DNA of 64,000 nucleotides, taken from contig NZ_CP018846.1 of NCBI RefSeq assembly GCF_002025705.1, forward strand, positions 5,819,501-5,883,500, given 5' to 3'. Shown here one piece after another: positions 8,453 through 18,574 of this stretch (positions within the stretch are counted from its first letter, which is position 1; each line of letters opens with the position of its first letter). The DNA is from Pseudomonas putida. GTDB taxonomy: Bacteria > Pseudomonadota > Gammaproteobacteria > Pseudomonadales > Pseudomonadaceae. The notes under the pieces were generated by a model, which was not told the DNA's origin, did not search any database, and saw nothing but the letters and a program-made list of their open reading frames with translations. Made by a program: the position numbers and the translations under genes.

Positions 8453-9229
8453 ATGTCGAAACGAAACACCCCCCAGCGCCGTCACAACATCCTGGCCATG
8501 CTCAGCGAGCAGGGCGAGGTGAGTGTGGACGCCTTGGCCAAGCGTTTCGAAACCTCGGAAGTGACCATCCGCAAGGATCTTGCTGCGCTTGAGGCCAACG
8601 GCCTGCTGCTGCGCCGCTACGGTGGTGCGGTGCCGGTACCGCAGGAGATGCTGGGTGAAGCCGCGCAACCGATCTCTGCCTACAAGAAGGCTATCGCCCG
8701 GGCAGCGGTTGGGCGTATTCGCGAGCATGCGCGGATCATTATCGACAGCGGCAGCACTACCGCCGCCATGATCCCGGAACTGGGCCGCCAGCCCGGTCTG
8801 GTAGTGATGACCAATTCGTTGAATGTGGCCCGCGCCATCAGTGAAGTCGAGCACGAACCGGTGCTGCTGATGACTGGTGGCACCTGGGACCCTCATTCGG
8901 AATCATTCCAGGGCCAGGTCGCCGAGCAGGTACTGCGCTCTTATGATTTCGACCAGCTGTTCATCGGTGCCGACGGCATCGACCTGCAGCGCGGCACCAC
9001 GACTTTCAATGAACTGCTTGGCCTGAGCCGAGTGATGGCCGAAGTGGCCCGAGAAGTGATCGTGATGGTCGAGTCCGACAAGGTCGGGCGCAAGATCCCC
9101 AATCTCGAGCTGCCCTGGGGCAGCGTGCACACCCTTATTACAGATGAACGCTTGCCCGCAGCGGCACGCGAACAGATTCAAGCCCGCGGCATCAACCTGA
9201 TCTGCGCCGCGATCAGCCAGGAGCAATAA
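8453..9229 (+). CDS. glmR: DeoR-family transcriptional regulator upstream of glmS (GlmR-type)
   Basis: This 258-residue protein has an N-terminal DeoR winged helix-turn-helix (residues about 5-58; SVDALAKRFETSEVTIRKDL) and a C-terminal sugar-phosphate sensor domain with the conserved IDSGSTT, MTNSLNVA, GGTWDP and FIGADGIDL. It ends 2 bp before glmS. This placement is that of the amino-sugar regulator called GlmR in Pseudomonas. A longer frame opens at a TTG at 8411, but the ATG at 8453 gives the family N-terminus and keeps the palindrome at 8429 outside the gene. The symbol rests on synteny. Confidence 0.88.
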   Translation: MSKRNTPQRRHNILAMLSEQGEVSVDALAKRFETSEVTIRKDLAALEANGLLLRRYGGAVPVPQEMLGEAAQPISAYKKAIARAAVGRIREHARIIIDSGSTTAAMIPELGRQPGLVVMTNSLNVARAISEVEHEPVLLMTGGTWDPHSESFQGQVAEQVLRSYDFDQLFIGADGIDLQRGTTTFNELLGLSRVMAEVAREVIVMVESDKVGRKIPNLELPWGSVHTLITDERLPAAAREQIQARGINLICAAISQEQ

Positions 9230-9231
9230 CC

Positions 9232-11067
9232 ATGTGTGGAATCGTTGGTGCCGTAGCCGAGCGCAACATCACTGCCATTCTCATCGAAGGCCTCAAGCGT
9301 CTTGAGTACCGCGGGTACGACAGTGCCGGCCTGGCCGTCTATACCCAGCAGGGCGAGCTGCAGCGCCGCCGCCGCATCGGCAAGGTCGCCGAGCTGGAAG
9401 CCGCTGTGGCCGCTGACCCGCTGAGCGGCCAGCTGGGCATCGCCCACACCCGTTGGGCTACCCACGGTGCGCCGACCGAAGGCAATGCCCACCCGCATTT
9501 TTCCAGCAACGAAGTGGCAGTGGTGCACAATGGCATCATTGAAAACCACGACGAACTGCGTGAAGAGTTGAAAGGTCTGGGGTACGTGTTTACCTCGCAG
9601 ACTGACACCGAAGTCATCGTGCACCTGATCCATCACACGCTGAAAACCATCCCGGACCTCTCTGATGCGCTGAAGTCCGCAGTCAAGCGCCTGCACGGTG
9701 CCTATGGCCTGGCGCTGATCAGCGTGAAGCAGCCTGACCGCCTGGTAGCTGCGCGCAGCGGCAGCCCGCTGGTGATCGGCCTGGGCCATGGGGAAAACTT
9801 CCTCGCCTCGGACCAACTGGCACTGCGCCAGGTCACCGACCGCTTCATGTACCTGGAGGAGGGTGATATCGCCGAGATCCGCCGCGACCAGGTGAAGATC
9901 TGGGATCAGGCCGGCCAGCCGGTACAGCGTGAAACCGTGCAGTACCACGAAGGTGCGGAAGCCGCCGACAAGGGTGCATATCGCCACTTCATGCTCAAGG
10001 AGATCCATGAGCAGCCGACCGTGGTCCAGCGCACGCTGGAAGGCCGACTGGGCAAGGACCACGTGATGGTTCAGGCTTTCGGCCCGCAGGCTGCCGAGCT
10101 GTTCGCCAAAGTACGCAACGTGCAGATCGTCGCCTGCGGCACCAGCTACCACGCCGGCATGGTTGCCCGTTACTGGCTGGAAAGCCTGGCCGGCATTCCT
10201 TGCCAGGTTGAAGTGGCCAGCGAGTTCCGTTATCGCAAGGTTGTGGTGCAACCAGACACCCTGTTCGTCTCGATCTCCCAGTCCGGCGAAACCGCCGACA
10301 CCCTGGCTGCCCTGCGCAACGCCAAGGAACTGGGCTTCCTCGGTAGCCTGGCCATCTGCAACGTCGGCATCAGCTCGCTGGTACGCGAGTCCGACCTGAC
10401 CCTGCTGACCCTGGCCGGCCCGGAAATCGGCGTGGCATCGACCAAAGCCTTCACCACTCAGCTGGTCTCGCTGATGCTGTTGACCCTGGCTCTGGGCCAA
10501 GTGCGCGGCACCCTCGAAGCTGGCGTCGAAGCCGGGTTGGTGGAAGAACTGCGCCGCCTGCCTGCACGCCTGGGTGAGGCCCTGGCCATGGACAGCACCG
10601 TGGAGAAAACCGCCGAGCTGTTCGCCGACAAGCACCACACCCTGTTCCTTGGCCGTGGTGCACAGTACCCGGTGGCCATGGAAGGTGCGCTGAAGCTCAA
10701 GGAAATCTCTTACATCCACGCCGAAGCCTACCCGGCCGGTGAGCTCAAGCACGGCCCGTTGGCGCTGGTGGATAACGACATGCCCGTGGTCACCGTAGCG
10801 CCGAACAACGAACTGCTGGAGAAGCTCAAGTCCAACCTGCAGGAAGTGCGCGCCCGCGGCGGCGAGCTGGTGGTGTTCGCCGACGAGAATGCCGGTATGA
10901 GCAACGGCGAAGGCACCCACGTGATCAAGGTGCCGCACATCGTGGACGAACTGGCGCCGATCCTCTACACCATTCCGCTGCAGCTGCTGTCGTACTACGT
11001 GGCAGTGCTCAAGGGCACTGACGTCGACCAGCCACGTAACCTGGCGAAGTCGGTGACTGTAGAGTAA
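9232..11067 (+). CDS. glmS: Glutamine-fructose-6-phosphate aminotransferase (isomerising)
   Basis: This 611-residue enzyme makes glucosamine-6-phosphate from fructose-6-phosphate and glutamine. The N-terminal Ntn amidotransferase begins with the catalytic Cys after Met (MCGIVGAVAE) and includes HTRWATHG. Two SIS isomerase domains follow (VACGTSYHAG, SISQSGETADT, AYPAGELKHGPLAL). The C-terminal DVDQPRNLAKSVTVE is the conserved segment whose DNA is the Tn7 recognition site. It lies 2 bp after the DeoR regulator. No glmS ribozyme is expected in this lineage and there is no room for one. Confidence 0.98.
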   Translation: MCGIVGAVAERNITAILIEGLKRLEYRGYDSAGLAVYTQQGELQRRRRIGKVAELEAAVAADPLSGQLGIAHTRWATHGAPTEGNAHPHFSSNEVAVVHNGIIENHDELREELKGLGYVFTSQTDTEVIVHLIHHTLKTIPDLSDALKSAVKRLHGAYGLALISVKQPDRLVAARSGSPLVIGLGHGENFLASDQLALRQVTDRFMYLEEGDIAEIRRDQVKIWDQAGQPVQRETVQYHEGAEAADKGAYRHFMLKEIHEQPTVVQRTLEGRLGKDHVMVQAFGPQAAELFAKVRNVQIVACGTSYHAGMVARYWLESLAGIPCQVEVASEFRYRKVVVQPDTLFVSISQSGETADTLAALRNAKELGFLGSLAICNVGISSLVRESDLTLLTLAGPEIGVASTKAFTTQLVSLMLLTLALGQVRGTLEAGVEAGLVEELRRLPARLGEALAMDSTVEKTAELFADKHHTLFLGRGAQYPVAMEGALKLKEISYIHAEAYPAGELKHGPLALVDNDMPVVTVAPNNELLEKLKSNLQEVRARGGELVVFADENAGMSNGEGTHVIKVPHIVDELAPILYTIPLQLLSYYVAVLKGTDVDQPRNLAKSVTVE

Positions 11068-11095
11068 GTTTTTCCATCCGGTAAAACACAAGCCC
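11032..11095 (+). other. Tn7 attachment site (attTn7), unoccupied
   Basis: Tn7-type elements recognise the last codons of glmS and insert about 25 bp beyond its stop, here near 11092 within the terminator hairpin. The recognition segment encoding DVDQPRNLAKSVTVE is intact. The terminator is uninterrupted, and the next gene is an ordinary transporter rather than tns genes, so the site is empty. The insertion coordinate is inferred from the known spacing. Confidence 0.75.
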
Positions 11096-11118
11096 TGGCC
11101 CAAAGCCGGGGCTTTTTC
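11090..11118 (+). terminator. Rho-independent terminator after glmS
   Basis: The hairpin AAGCCCTGG / CCGGGGCTT, with one imperfect pair, is followed by five T residues starting 22 bp after the glmS stop. Confidence 0.85.
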
Positions 11119-11143
11119 ATTTGTGCGACCGGAACAAGCGCCC

Positions 11144-11168
11144 AATTGATCGCATCGGCGCATCAATT
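11144..11168 (+). promoter_or_regulatory. Possible LysR-type operator upstream of the MHS transporter
   Basis: The arms AATTGAT and ATCAATT are separated by 11 bp, a dyad of the T-N11-A kind used by LysR regulators. It lies about 93 bp before the transporter start at 11261. The LysR gene at 13312-14220 is the obvious candidate to bind it. No experimental support can be drawn from the sequence. Confidence 0.35.
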
Positions 11169-11260
11169 AATGAAAAATGAACGATTATCTCCAGCGCCGC
11201 TTTCGACGATCATTCCAGAAATAAGCACTTACAATTATTAAGAAACGCTGGAGATCCACC

Positions 11261-12559
11261 ATGAGTCTGCCGTCACGCTCGGTGCCCGAGGGCAAGTCCA
11301 AGGCCGGTATGGTCTTCCGGGTAACGTCCGGAAACTTCCTCGAACAGTTCGACTTCTTCCTGTTCGGTTTCTACGCCACGCACATCGCGGCGGCCTTCTT
11401 CCCCGCGTCCAATGAATTCGCCTCGTTGATGATGACTTTCGCCGTGTTCGGCGCAGGCTTCCTCATGCGCCCGCTGGGTGCGGTGATTTTGGGTGCGTAC
11501 ATTGATGACGTGGGCCGGCGCAAAGGCTTGATCGTCACCCTGGCGATCATGGCCAGCGGTACCCTGCTGATCGTGCTGGTGCCCGGATACGCCAGCATCG
11601 GCTTGCTGGCCCCGGCCCTGGTGCTCATCGGGCGCCTGTTGCAAGGGTTCTCGGCGGGCGCCGAACTGGGCGGTGTGTCGGTATACCTGGCCGAAATGGC
11701 AACGCCTGGGCACAAGGGCTTCTACGCCAGCTGGCAGTCCGCCAGCCAGCAGGTGGCCATCGTCGTTGCCGCGGCGCTGGGTTTTGCGCTCAACGAATGG
11801 CTGTCTGCCGCCGAGATCGCCCAGTGGGGCTGGCGCGTGCCGTTCGCTGTGGGCTGCATGATCATCCCGGTGATTTTTCTGCTGCGTCGTAACTTGCAGG
11901 AAACCGAGGAGTTCGCCGCCCGCGAGCATCGCCCTACCATGAAGCAGGTGTTGGCTACGTTGGCCGCCAATTCCGGCGTGGTGCTGTTCGGCATGCTGAT
12001 GGTGGCCATGACCACCACCGCCTTCTACATGATCACGGTGTATGCGCCGACCTTTGGCAAGACCGTGCTGCAACTGAGTACCGGTGATGCACTGCTGGTG
12101 ACCTTGCTGACGGCGGTGTCGAACTTCATCTGGCTGCCCATTGGCGGCACCCTCAGCGACCGTTTCGGGCGCAAGCCGCTGCTGCTGGCCATGTCGCTGA
12201 TGACTGTGATCACTGCTTACCCGGCACTGACCTACCTGGCTCACTCGCCAACCTTTGGCCACATGCTTGAAGTGCTGCTGTGGTTCTCGTTCCTGTATGG
12301 CATGTACAACGGCGCGATGATTCCGGCGCTTACCGAAATCATGCCAGTGGAAGTCCGTGTGGCAGGTTTCTCGCTGGCCTACAGCCTGGCGACTGCTTTG
12401 TTCGGCGGTTTCACCCCGGCGATCTCGACCTGGATGATCCACGTTACCAACGACAAGGCCGCACCGGCTTACTGGATGATGTTCGCCGCGCTCTGTGCAT
12501 TCGTCGCCACCTGGATGCTCTACCGTCGCCTGGCCCACCGCGCAGCGGTGGCCGCATGA
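11261..12559 (+). CDS. MFS transporter, metabolite:H+ symporter (MHS, citrate/tricarballylate-like)
   Basis: This 432-residue inner-membrane permease has twelve predicted hydrophobic segments. MHS hallmarks are the N-terminal GNFLEQFDFFLFGFYA, the loop 2-3 motif YIDDVGRRKGL and the loop 8-9 motif LSDRFGRKPLL. This subfamily takes up di- and tricarboxylates (citrate, tricarballylate, alpha-ketoglutarate) with protons. The exact substrate cannot be read from sequence. It overlaps the following binding-protein gene by 4 bp (ATGA), so the two are translationally coupled. Confidence 0.9.
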   Translation: MSLPSRSVPEGKSKAGMVFRVTSGNFLEQFDFFLFGFYATHIAAAFFPASNEFASLMMTFAVFGAGFLMRPLGAVILGAYIDDVGRRKGLIVTLAIMASGTLLIVLVPGYASIGLLAPALVLIGRLLQGFSAGAELGGVSVYLAEMATPGHKGFYASWQSASQQVAIVVAAALGFALNEWLSAAEIAQWGWRVPFAVGCMIIPVIFLLRRNLQETEEFAAREHRPTMKQVLATLAANSGVVLFGMLMVAMTTTAFYMITVYAPTFGKTVLQLSTGDALLVTLLTAVSNFIWLPIGGTLSDRFGRKPLLLAMSLMTVITAYPALTYLAHSPTFGHMLEVLLWFSFLYGMYNGAMIPALTEIMPVEVRVAGFSLAYSLATALFGGFTPAISTWMIHVTNDKAAPAYWMMFAALCAFVATWMLYRRLAHRAAVAA

Positions 12560-13326
12560 GGGCTTCGTTGAAAGGATTGTTGGCCGCTTCTTTGCTTGCT
12601 GGTTGCAGCCTTGCCCAGGCTGCGCAACTGACGGTAATGACTTCCGGCGGCTTCACTGCCGCCTACAAACAGCTGGGGCCGCAGTATGCGGCGCAGAGCG
12701 GCGATACGCTGGTCACCGTGCTGGGGCCATCCATGGGCAAGGCCCCTGAGGCGATCCCCAATCGCCTCGCACGCGGAGAGCATGCCGATGTGGTGATCAT
12801 GGTCGGCTATGCGTTGGACGAGCTGATTCGTCAGGGCAAAGTCGACCCGGGATCGCGGGTCGAACTGGCAGACTCGCGTATCGGGCTGGTGGTCAAGGAA
12901 GGGCAGGCCAAGCCCGCAATCGGCACTGCTGACGAATTGAAGCAGACGTTGCTGGCGGCCCGGTCGGTGGCCTACTCGGACAGCGCCAGCGGTGTATACA
13001 TTGAGAAGGAGCTTTACAAGAAGCTGGGTATCCAGGACCAGCTCGTCGGCAAGAGCACCATGGTTGAGCGCATTCCGGTGGCCTCACAGGTAGCCAAGGG
13101 CACTTATCAGCTTGGCTTCCAGCAGGTGGCCGAGCTGCTGCCAGTGCCGGGTGTCACATACGTTGGCAAGATCCCGGAGAGCCTGCAGTCGGTGACCCGT
13201 TTTGCCGCCGGCATCCCGAAAACCGCCGAGCACCCGGCCGAGGCGAATCAGTTGCTGAAGTACCTCGCTTCGCCCGACGTGCAACCTGCCGTGCGTGCCA
13301 CCGGGCTGGATTCAGTCGCCCGGTAA
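12556..13326 (+). CDS. Periplasmic substrate-binding protein, ModA-like fold
   Basis: This 256-residue protein starts in the ATGA overlap with the MHS permease. A signal peptide (MRASLKGLLAASLLAGCSL, cleavage probably after AQA) is followed by a type-2 periplasmic-binding domain: LTVMTSGGFTAAYKQLGP, then ADVVIMVGYALDELI, and a C-terminal KYLASPDVQPAVRATGL. It resembles the ModA/SBP_bac_11 group. No ABC permease or ATPase is nearby, so it may feed or sense for the MHS permease. It runs 15 bp into the convergent LysR gene. Confidence 0.82.
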   Translation: MRASLKGLLAASLLAGCSLAQAAQLTVMTSGGFTAAYKQLGPQYAAQSGDTLVTVLGPSMGKAPEAIPNRLARGEHADVVIMVGYALDELIRQGKVDPGSRVELADSRIGLVVKEGQAKPAIGTADELKQTLLAARSVAYSDSASGVYIEKELYKKLGIQDQLVGKSTMVERIPVASQVAKGTYQLGFQQVAELLPVPGVTYVGKIPESLQSVTRFAAGIPKTAEHPAEANQLLKYLASPDVQPAVRATGLDSVAR

Positions 13327-14220
13327 TACGCCGGGCAGTTCGCGAATCAACCTGACCATCTCAAGCGCCGCAGGCGTCAGCGTACGGCCGCGGCGCTTGA
13401 GCAGGCCCATCTTGCGGCTGACTTCAGGTTCCACCAGTGCAACACTGGCGAGGATCGGATGCGGCGTCATCGGCAGCGCGATCGATGGCACCGCTGCAAT
13501 ACCCAGGCCCGCTTCGATCAGGCCAAGCAGGGTTGTCACATGCCTGGCTTCGCAAACGCTCTCCTTGCTGACCGGCATCCCGGCCAACGCCCGATCCAAT
13601 ACCAGACGGTTGCCTGACGATTTGCCCAGAGTGATGTAGTCATGTTCGTAGGCTTGTGCCCAGGTCACCTGGCTCTGCTTGGCCAATGGGTGATCCTGGC
13701 GGCAGGCGATGACATAGCGCTCTTCGAGCAAGACGCTGAACTCGATTTCAGGGGCGAGGTTGCCAGTGAAGCTCAGACCGAAGTCCGCTTCGCCGGATGC
13801 CACGGCGGCGCTGACCTCGTTGGCGGAGGCGTCGTACAGGCTGATCCGAACTTTCGGGTACTGCGCATGGAAGGCGCGGATCGCATGTGGCATGAAGTAG
13901 TAGGCCGCCGACGGCACGCAGGCGATGGTCAGGGTGCCGGTACGCAGCGAGCCGCCGTCACCAACGCTGAGCAAGGCCAGGTCGAGGTCGTCGAGCAGCC
14001 GCTCTACCTGTGGCAGGAAGGCACGCCCGACATTGGTCAGCGACACCTTGCGCGTGGTGCGTTCGAGCAGCTTCACGCCCAGTGCCGATTCGAGTTTTTC
14101 GATACGCCGGCTCAGCGCCGACTGGGTGATGCGAATGGTGTCGGCGGCGCGGCGGAAACTGCCTTGCTCGACGACTGCGCGGAAGGCTTGCAGGTCATTC
14201 AGATCGAAGTTGATGCTCAA
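13312..14220 (-). CDS. LysR-family transcriptional regulator
   Basis: This 302-residue protein has an N-terminal LysR helix-turn-helix (residues about 8-65; AFRAVVEQGSFRRAADTIRITQSALSRRIEKLE). The effector-binding domain follows (GTLTIACVPSAAYYFMPHAI, EARHVTTLLGLIEAGLGIAAVP). Its 3' end overlaps the convergent binding-protein gene by 15 bp. It probably controls the MHS permease/binding-protein pair, whose promoter region holds a T-N11-A dyad. The ligand is unknown; a carboxylate is a reasonable guess. Confidence 0.9.
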   Translation of the reverse strand: MSINFDLNDLQAFRAVVEQGSFRRAADTIRITQSALSRRIEKLESALGVKLLERTTRKVSLTNVGRAFLPQVERLLDDLDLALLSVGDGGSLRTGTLTIACVPSAAYYFMPHAIRAFHAQYPKVRISLYDASANEVSAAVASGEADFGLSFTGNLAPEIEFSVLLEERYVIACRQDHPLAKQSQVTWAQAYEHDYITLGKSSGNRLVLDRALAGMPVSKESVCEARHVTTLLGLIEAGLGIAAVPSIALPMTPHPILASVALVEPEVSRKMGLLKRRGRTLTPAALEMVRLIRELPGVLPGD

Positions 14221-14292
14221 CCGGTGGCTCCGCTGGTTTGATCGAAAGCGTGCATCAATGGTATTTCGAAAAAACCGGCGGAGCCAGATGGA

Positions 14293-15693
<1,401 letters not shown>

Positions 15694-15753
15694 GGGTTTT
15701 GTACTCCAGATGAGGAAGCGCGAGAGGGGCATAAGGTTAAGCTGAGAAGGGCG

Positions 15754-15782
15754 GATTGTATACAATCTGATGCTTTCATCAG
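15754..15782. promoter_or_regulatory. Palindrome plus hairpin between lpd and cfa
   Basis: A perfect 14-bp palindrome GATTGTATACAATC (15754-15767) abuts and shares one base with a perfect hairpin, CTGATG-CTTT-CATCAG (15767-15782). The palindrome has the TTGTATACAA core common to FadR-type GntR operators. It lies about 60 bp upstream of lpd and 135 bp upstream of cfa. No GntR gene of that type is adjacent. A third small dyad, AGACC-TT-GGTCT, is at 15796-15807. Confidence 0.45.
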
Positions 15783-15901
15783 ATCGGTTGGTTCTAGACC
15801 TTGGTCTCGTTTAGAGGAAACATCCCACCAATGAACTACTCTGTTCCGGCGACGTTCGAAATATCAGGCGTCGTGGCCTTTTAGGGATAGGAGGAGTGTT
15901 C

Positions 15902-17086
15902 ATGCTTGCTCAACTTCCACCGGCACTGCAAAGCCTGCATCTGCCGCTGCGGCTTAAACTGTGGGACGGTAACCAGTTCGATCTGGGCCCAAGCCCGCAG
16001 GTCACCATCCTGGTCAAGGAGCCACAGCTGATCAGCCAGCTGACTCACCCAAGCATGGACCAGCTTGGTACTGCATTCGTGGAGGGCAAGCTGGAACTGG
16101 AAGGTGATATCGGTGAAGCCATCCGTGTATGCGACGAGCTCAGCGAAGCGTTGCTGACCGACGAGGATGATGCCCCGCCTCAGCGTCTGTCCCATGACAA
16201 GAGCACAGACGCCAAAGCCATTTCCTACCACTACGATGTCTCCAATGAGTTCTATCAACTCTGGCTCGACCAGGACATGGCCTATTCCTGTGCCTATTTC
16301 CGTGAGCCGGACAACACCCTGGACCAAGCTCAACAGGACAAGTTTGATCACCTGTGCCGCAAGCTGCGCCTGGATGCCGGTGATTACCTGCTCGATGTGG
16401 GGTGTGGCTGGGGTGGGTTGTCGCGGTTCGCTGCGCGCGAATATGGCGCCAAGGTCTTCGGCATCACCCTGAGCAAGGAGCAGCTCAAGCTCGGGCGCGC
16501 GCGGGTCAAGGCAGAGGGCCTGGCTGACAAGGTCGACCTGCAGATCCTCGACTACCGCGACCTGCCTCAGGATGGCCGCTTCGACAAGGTCGTCAGCGTC
16601 GGCATGTTCGAACACGTCGGGCACGCCAACCTTGCGCTGTATTGCCAGAAGCTGTTTGGTGCAGTGCGCGAAGGTGGCGTGGTCATGAACCATGGGATTA
16701 CCGCCAAGCATGTCGATGGCCGACCGGTCGGGCGTGGGGCAGGTGAGTTCATCGACCGTTATGTGTTCCCGCATGGTGAATTGCCGCACCTGTCGATGAT
16801 CAGCGCGAGCATCTGTGAGGCGGGGCTGGAGGTGGTAGACGTCGAGAGTCTGCGCCTGCACTACGCCAAGACGCTGCATCACTGGAGCGAGAACCTGGAG
16901 AACCAGTTGCACAAGGCGGCGGCGCTGGTGCCGGAGAAAACGCTGCGAATCTGGCGCTTGTACCTGGCCGGTTGTGCCTATGCGTTCCAGAAGGGCTGGA
17001 TCAACCTGCATCAGATCCTGGCGGTGAAGCCATATGCCGATGGGCACCATGATCTGCCCTGGACGCGGGAAGACCTTTATCGTTGA
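15902..17086 (+). CDS. cfa: Cyclopropane-fatty-acyl-phospholipid synthase
   Basis: This 394-residue S-adenosylmethionine-dependent enzyme adds a methylene bridge to unsaturated acyl chains in membrane phospholipids, usually on entry to stationary phase. The SAM motif is LLDVGCGWGGLSRFAA near residue 165. Also present are the family segments YHYDVSNEFYQLWLDQDMAYSCAYF (about residues 110-134, over the active site) and FDKVVSVGMFEHVG. The ATG at 15902 has AGGAGG 7 nt upstream; the GTG at 15896 would sit on top of it. P. putida has two such genes, and this locus is probably the cfaB one, recalled rather than verified. Confidence 0.93.
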   Translation: MLAQLPPALQSLHLPLRLKLWDGNQFDLGPSPQVTILVKEPQLISQLTHPSMDQLGTAFVEGKLELEGDIGEAIRVCDELSEALLTDEDDAPPQRLSHDKSTDAKAISYHYDVSNEFYQLWLDQDMAYSCAYFREPDNTLDQAQQDKFDHLCRKLRLDAGDYLLDVGCGWGGLSRFAAREYGAKVFGITLSKEQLKLGRARVKAEGLADKVDLQILDYRDLPQDGRFDKVVSVGMFEHVGHANLALYCQKLFGAVREGGVVMNHGITAKHVDGRPVGRGAGEFIDRYVFPHGELPHLSMISASICEAGLEVVDVESLRLHYAKTLHHWSENLENQLHKAAALVPEKTLRIWRLYLAGCAYAFQKGWINLHQILAVKPYADGHHDLPWTREDLYR

Positions 17087-17103
17087 GCGTTCTGCGAATG
17101 AAG

Positions 17104-17131
17104 AAGGGGCCGCAAAAGTGGCCCCTTTTTT
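17104..17131 (+). terminator. Rho-independent terminator after cfa
   Basis: The hairpin AAGGGGCC / GGCCCCTT with an 8-nt loop is followed by six T residues. It lies between the convergent cfa and cls genes. On the minus strand it also offers a GC stem, but with a broken T-run. Confidence 0.9.
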
Positions 17132-17134
17132 CAT

Positions 17135-18574
17135 TCACAGAATGGGTGAAATCAGCCGTGCTATGCGCATCCCCAGTTGCTGAACACGGTGGGTATCGCG
17201 GCTATCTTCGGCGGTGATCTCGCGGGCCTGCTCGAAGTCGTCCAGCAACATAGCCTCCACCTGGTCGGCGAACAGGCGATCCACCGTAAGCAAGGTGATT
17301 TCGAAATTGAGCCGGAACGAGCGGTTGTCCAGGTTGGCGCTGCCGATCGCACTGACCTCGTCATCCACCAGCACCACCTTCTGGTGCAGGAAGCCGGGCT
17401 GGTAGCGGAACATGCGCACCCCCGCCCGAACCGCCTCGAAAGCGAACAGGCTTGAGGCTGCATAGACAATTCTGTGATCGGGACGAGATGGGATCAGCAC
17501 ACGTACATCCACCCCGCGCAGCACAGCCAGGCGCAAGGCGGCGAACACCGCTTCATCCGGAATGAAGTAAGGGCTGGTAATCCATACCCGCTTGGTCGCC
17601 GACTGGATGGCTTCGATGAAGAACAGCGAACAGGTTTCCTGCGGGTCTGCCGGGCCACTGGCAAGGGCTTGGCAAAGTACGCCATTGTCGGGGTAGGTAT
17701 CCGGCAGGATCAACGGTGGCAGCTGGCGCGTGGCCCAGTACCAGTCTTCGGCGAATGACTCTTGCAGGCAGGCCAGTACCGGCCCGCCGATTTGCACGTG
17801 GGTATCGCGCCAGGGGGACAGGATTGGGTTCTTGCCTAGGTACTCGTCACCCACGTTGTGCCCGCCGATGAAGCCGAGCAGGCCATCGACCACGACGATC
17901 TTGCGGTGGTTGCGGAAGTTGACCTGGAAGCGATTGAACCACCCGCGGCGGGTGGCAAAGGCGTGGATCTGCACTCCACCATCACGCAGCACCTGGCTGT
18001 AGCTGGCGGGCAAGGCGTGGCTGCCAACCCGGTCATACAGCACGAATACTTTCACCCCCTCGGCGGCCTTGCGCAGCAGCAGTTGCTGCAGGGCCTTGCC
18101 AAGGTGGTCGTCATGGATGATGAAGAACTGCACCAATACCGTCTCGCGTGCCTGCTCGATAGCGGCGAAGATCGCGTCGAAGGTGGCTTTGCCATTGATC
18201 AGCAGCTTCACTTGGTTATTGGCCAGGCAAGGCATTCGCCCGAGTTTCGGCATGGCACGCAAGGCGGCGTAGCTTTCCGACTCTTTGGCGGTAAGGGCTT
18301 CCTCTACCCAGGGCCGCCAGTTGAGGTTGGCCATGGCCACGTGCATTTCCTGGTTGGCCTGGCGTCGGGCCTGGATGTAGGCGTAGAAGGATCGCGCACC
18401 AAAAACCAGGTAAGGAATCAGCGTGAAGTAAGGGATGAAGAACAGCGACATGGCCCAGGCGATTGCGCCTTGGGCGGTACGCACGGTGAACACTGCATGC
18501 AACGCGGCGATCATGCCAAGCAAGTGAATCAGGCCGAGCACGTAGCCGAAGAAGTAGGGGCTGTGGTAATCCAT
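17135..18574 (-). CDS. cls: Cardiolipin synthase
   Basis: This 479-residue membrane enzyme condenses two phosphatidylglycerols to cardiolipin. Two N-terminal helices (residues about 5-55) precede two phospholipase-D HKD motifs: NHRKIVVVDGLLGFIGGHN, then HQKVVLVDDEVSAIGSANLD. The start at ATG 18574 has AGGA 7 nt upstream and gives MDYHSPYFFGY; ATGs up to eight codons earlier lack a usable ribosome binding site. It is convergent with cfa, so two membrane-lipid remodelling genes are side by side. Confidence 0.94.
   Translation of the reverse strand: MDYHSPYFFGYVLGLIHLLGMIAALHAVFTVRTAQGAIAWAMSLFFIPYFTLIPYLVFGARSFYAYIQARRQANQEMHVAMANLNWRPWVEEALTAKESESYAALRAMPKLGRMPCLANNQVKLLINGKATFDAIFAAIEQARETVLVQFFIIHDDHLGKALQQLLLRKAAEGVKVFVLYDRVGSHALPASYSQVLRDGGVQIHAFATRRGWFNRFQVNFRNHRKIVVVDGLLGFIGGHNVGDEYLGKNPILSPWRDTHVQIGGPVLACLQESFAEDWYWATRQLPPLILPDTYPDNGVLCQALASGPADPQETCSLFFIEAIQSATKRVWITSPYFIPDEAVFAALRLAVLRGVDVRVLIPSRPDHRIVYAASSLFAFEAVRAGVRMFRYQPGFLHQKVVLVDDEVSAIGSANLDNRSFRLNFEITLLTVDRLFADQVEAMLLDDFEQAREITAEDSRDTHRVQQLGMRIARLISPIL

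Noticed and set aside
12280..12555. Upstream extension of the binding-protein frame within the MHS gene.
   Set aside because: It lies wholly inside the transporter in another frame. The signal peptide begins at 12556.
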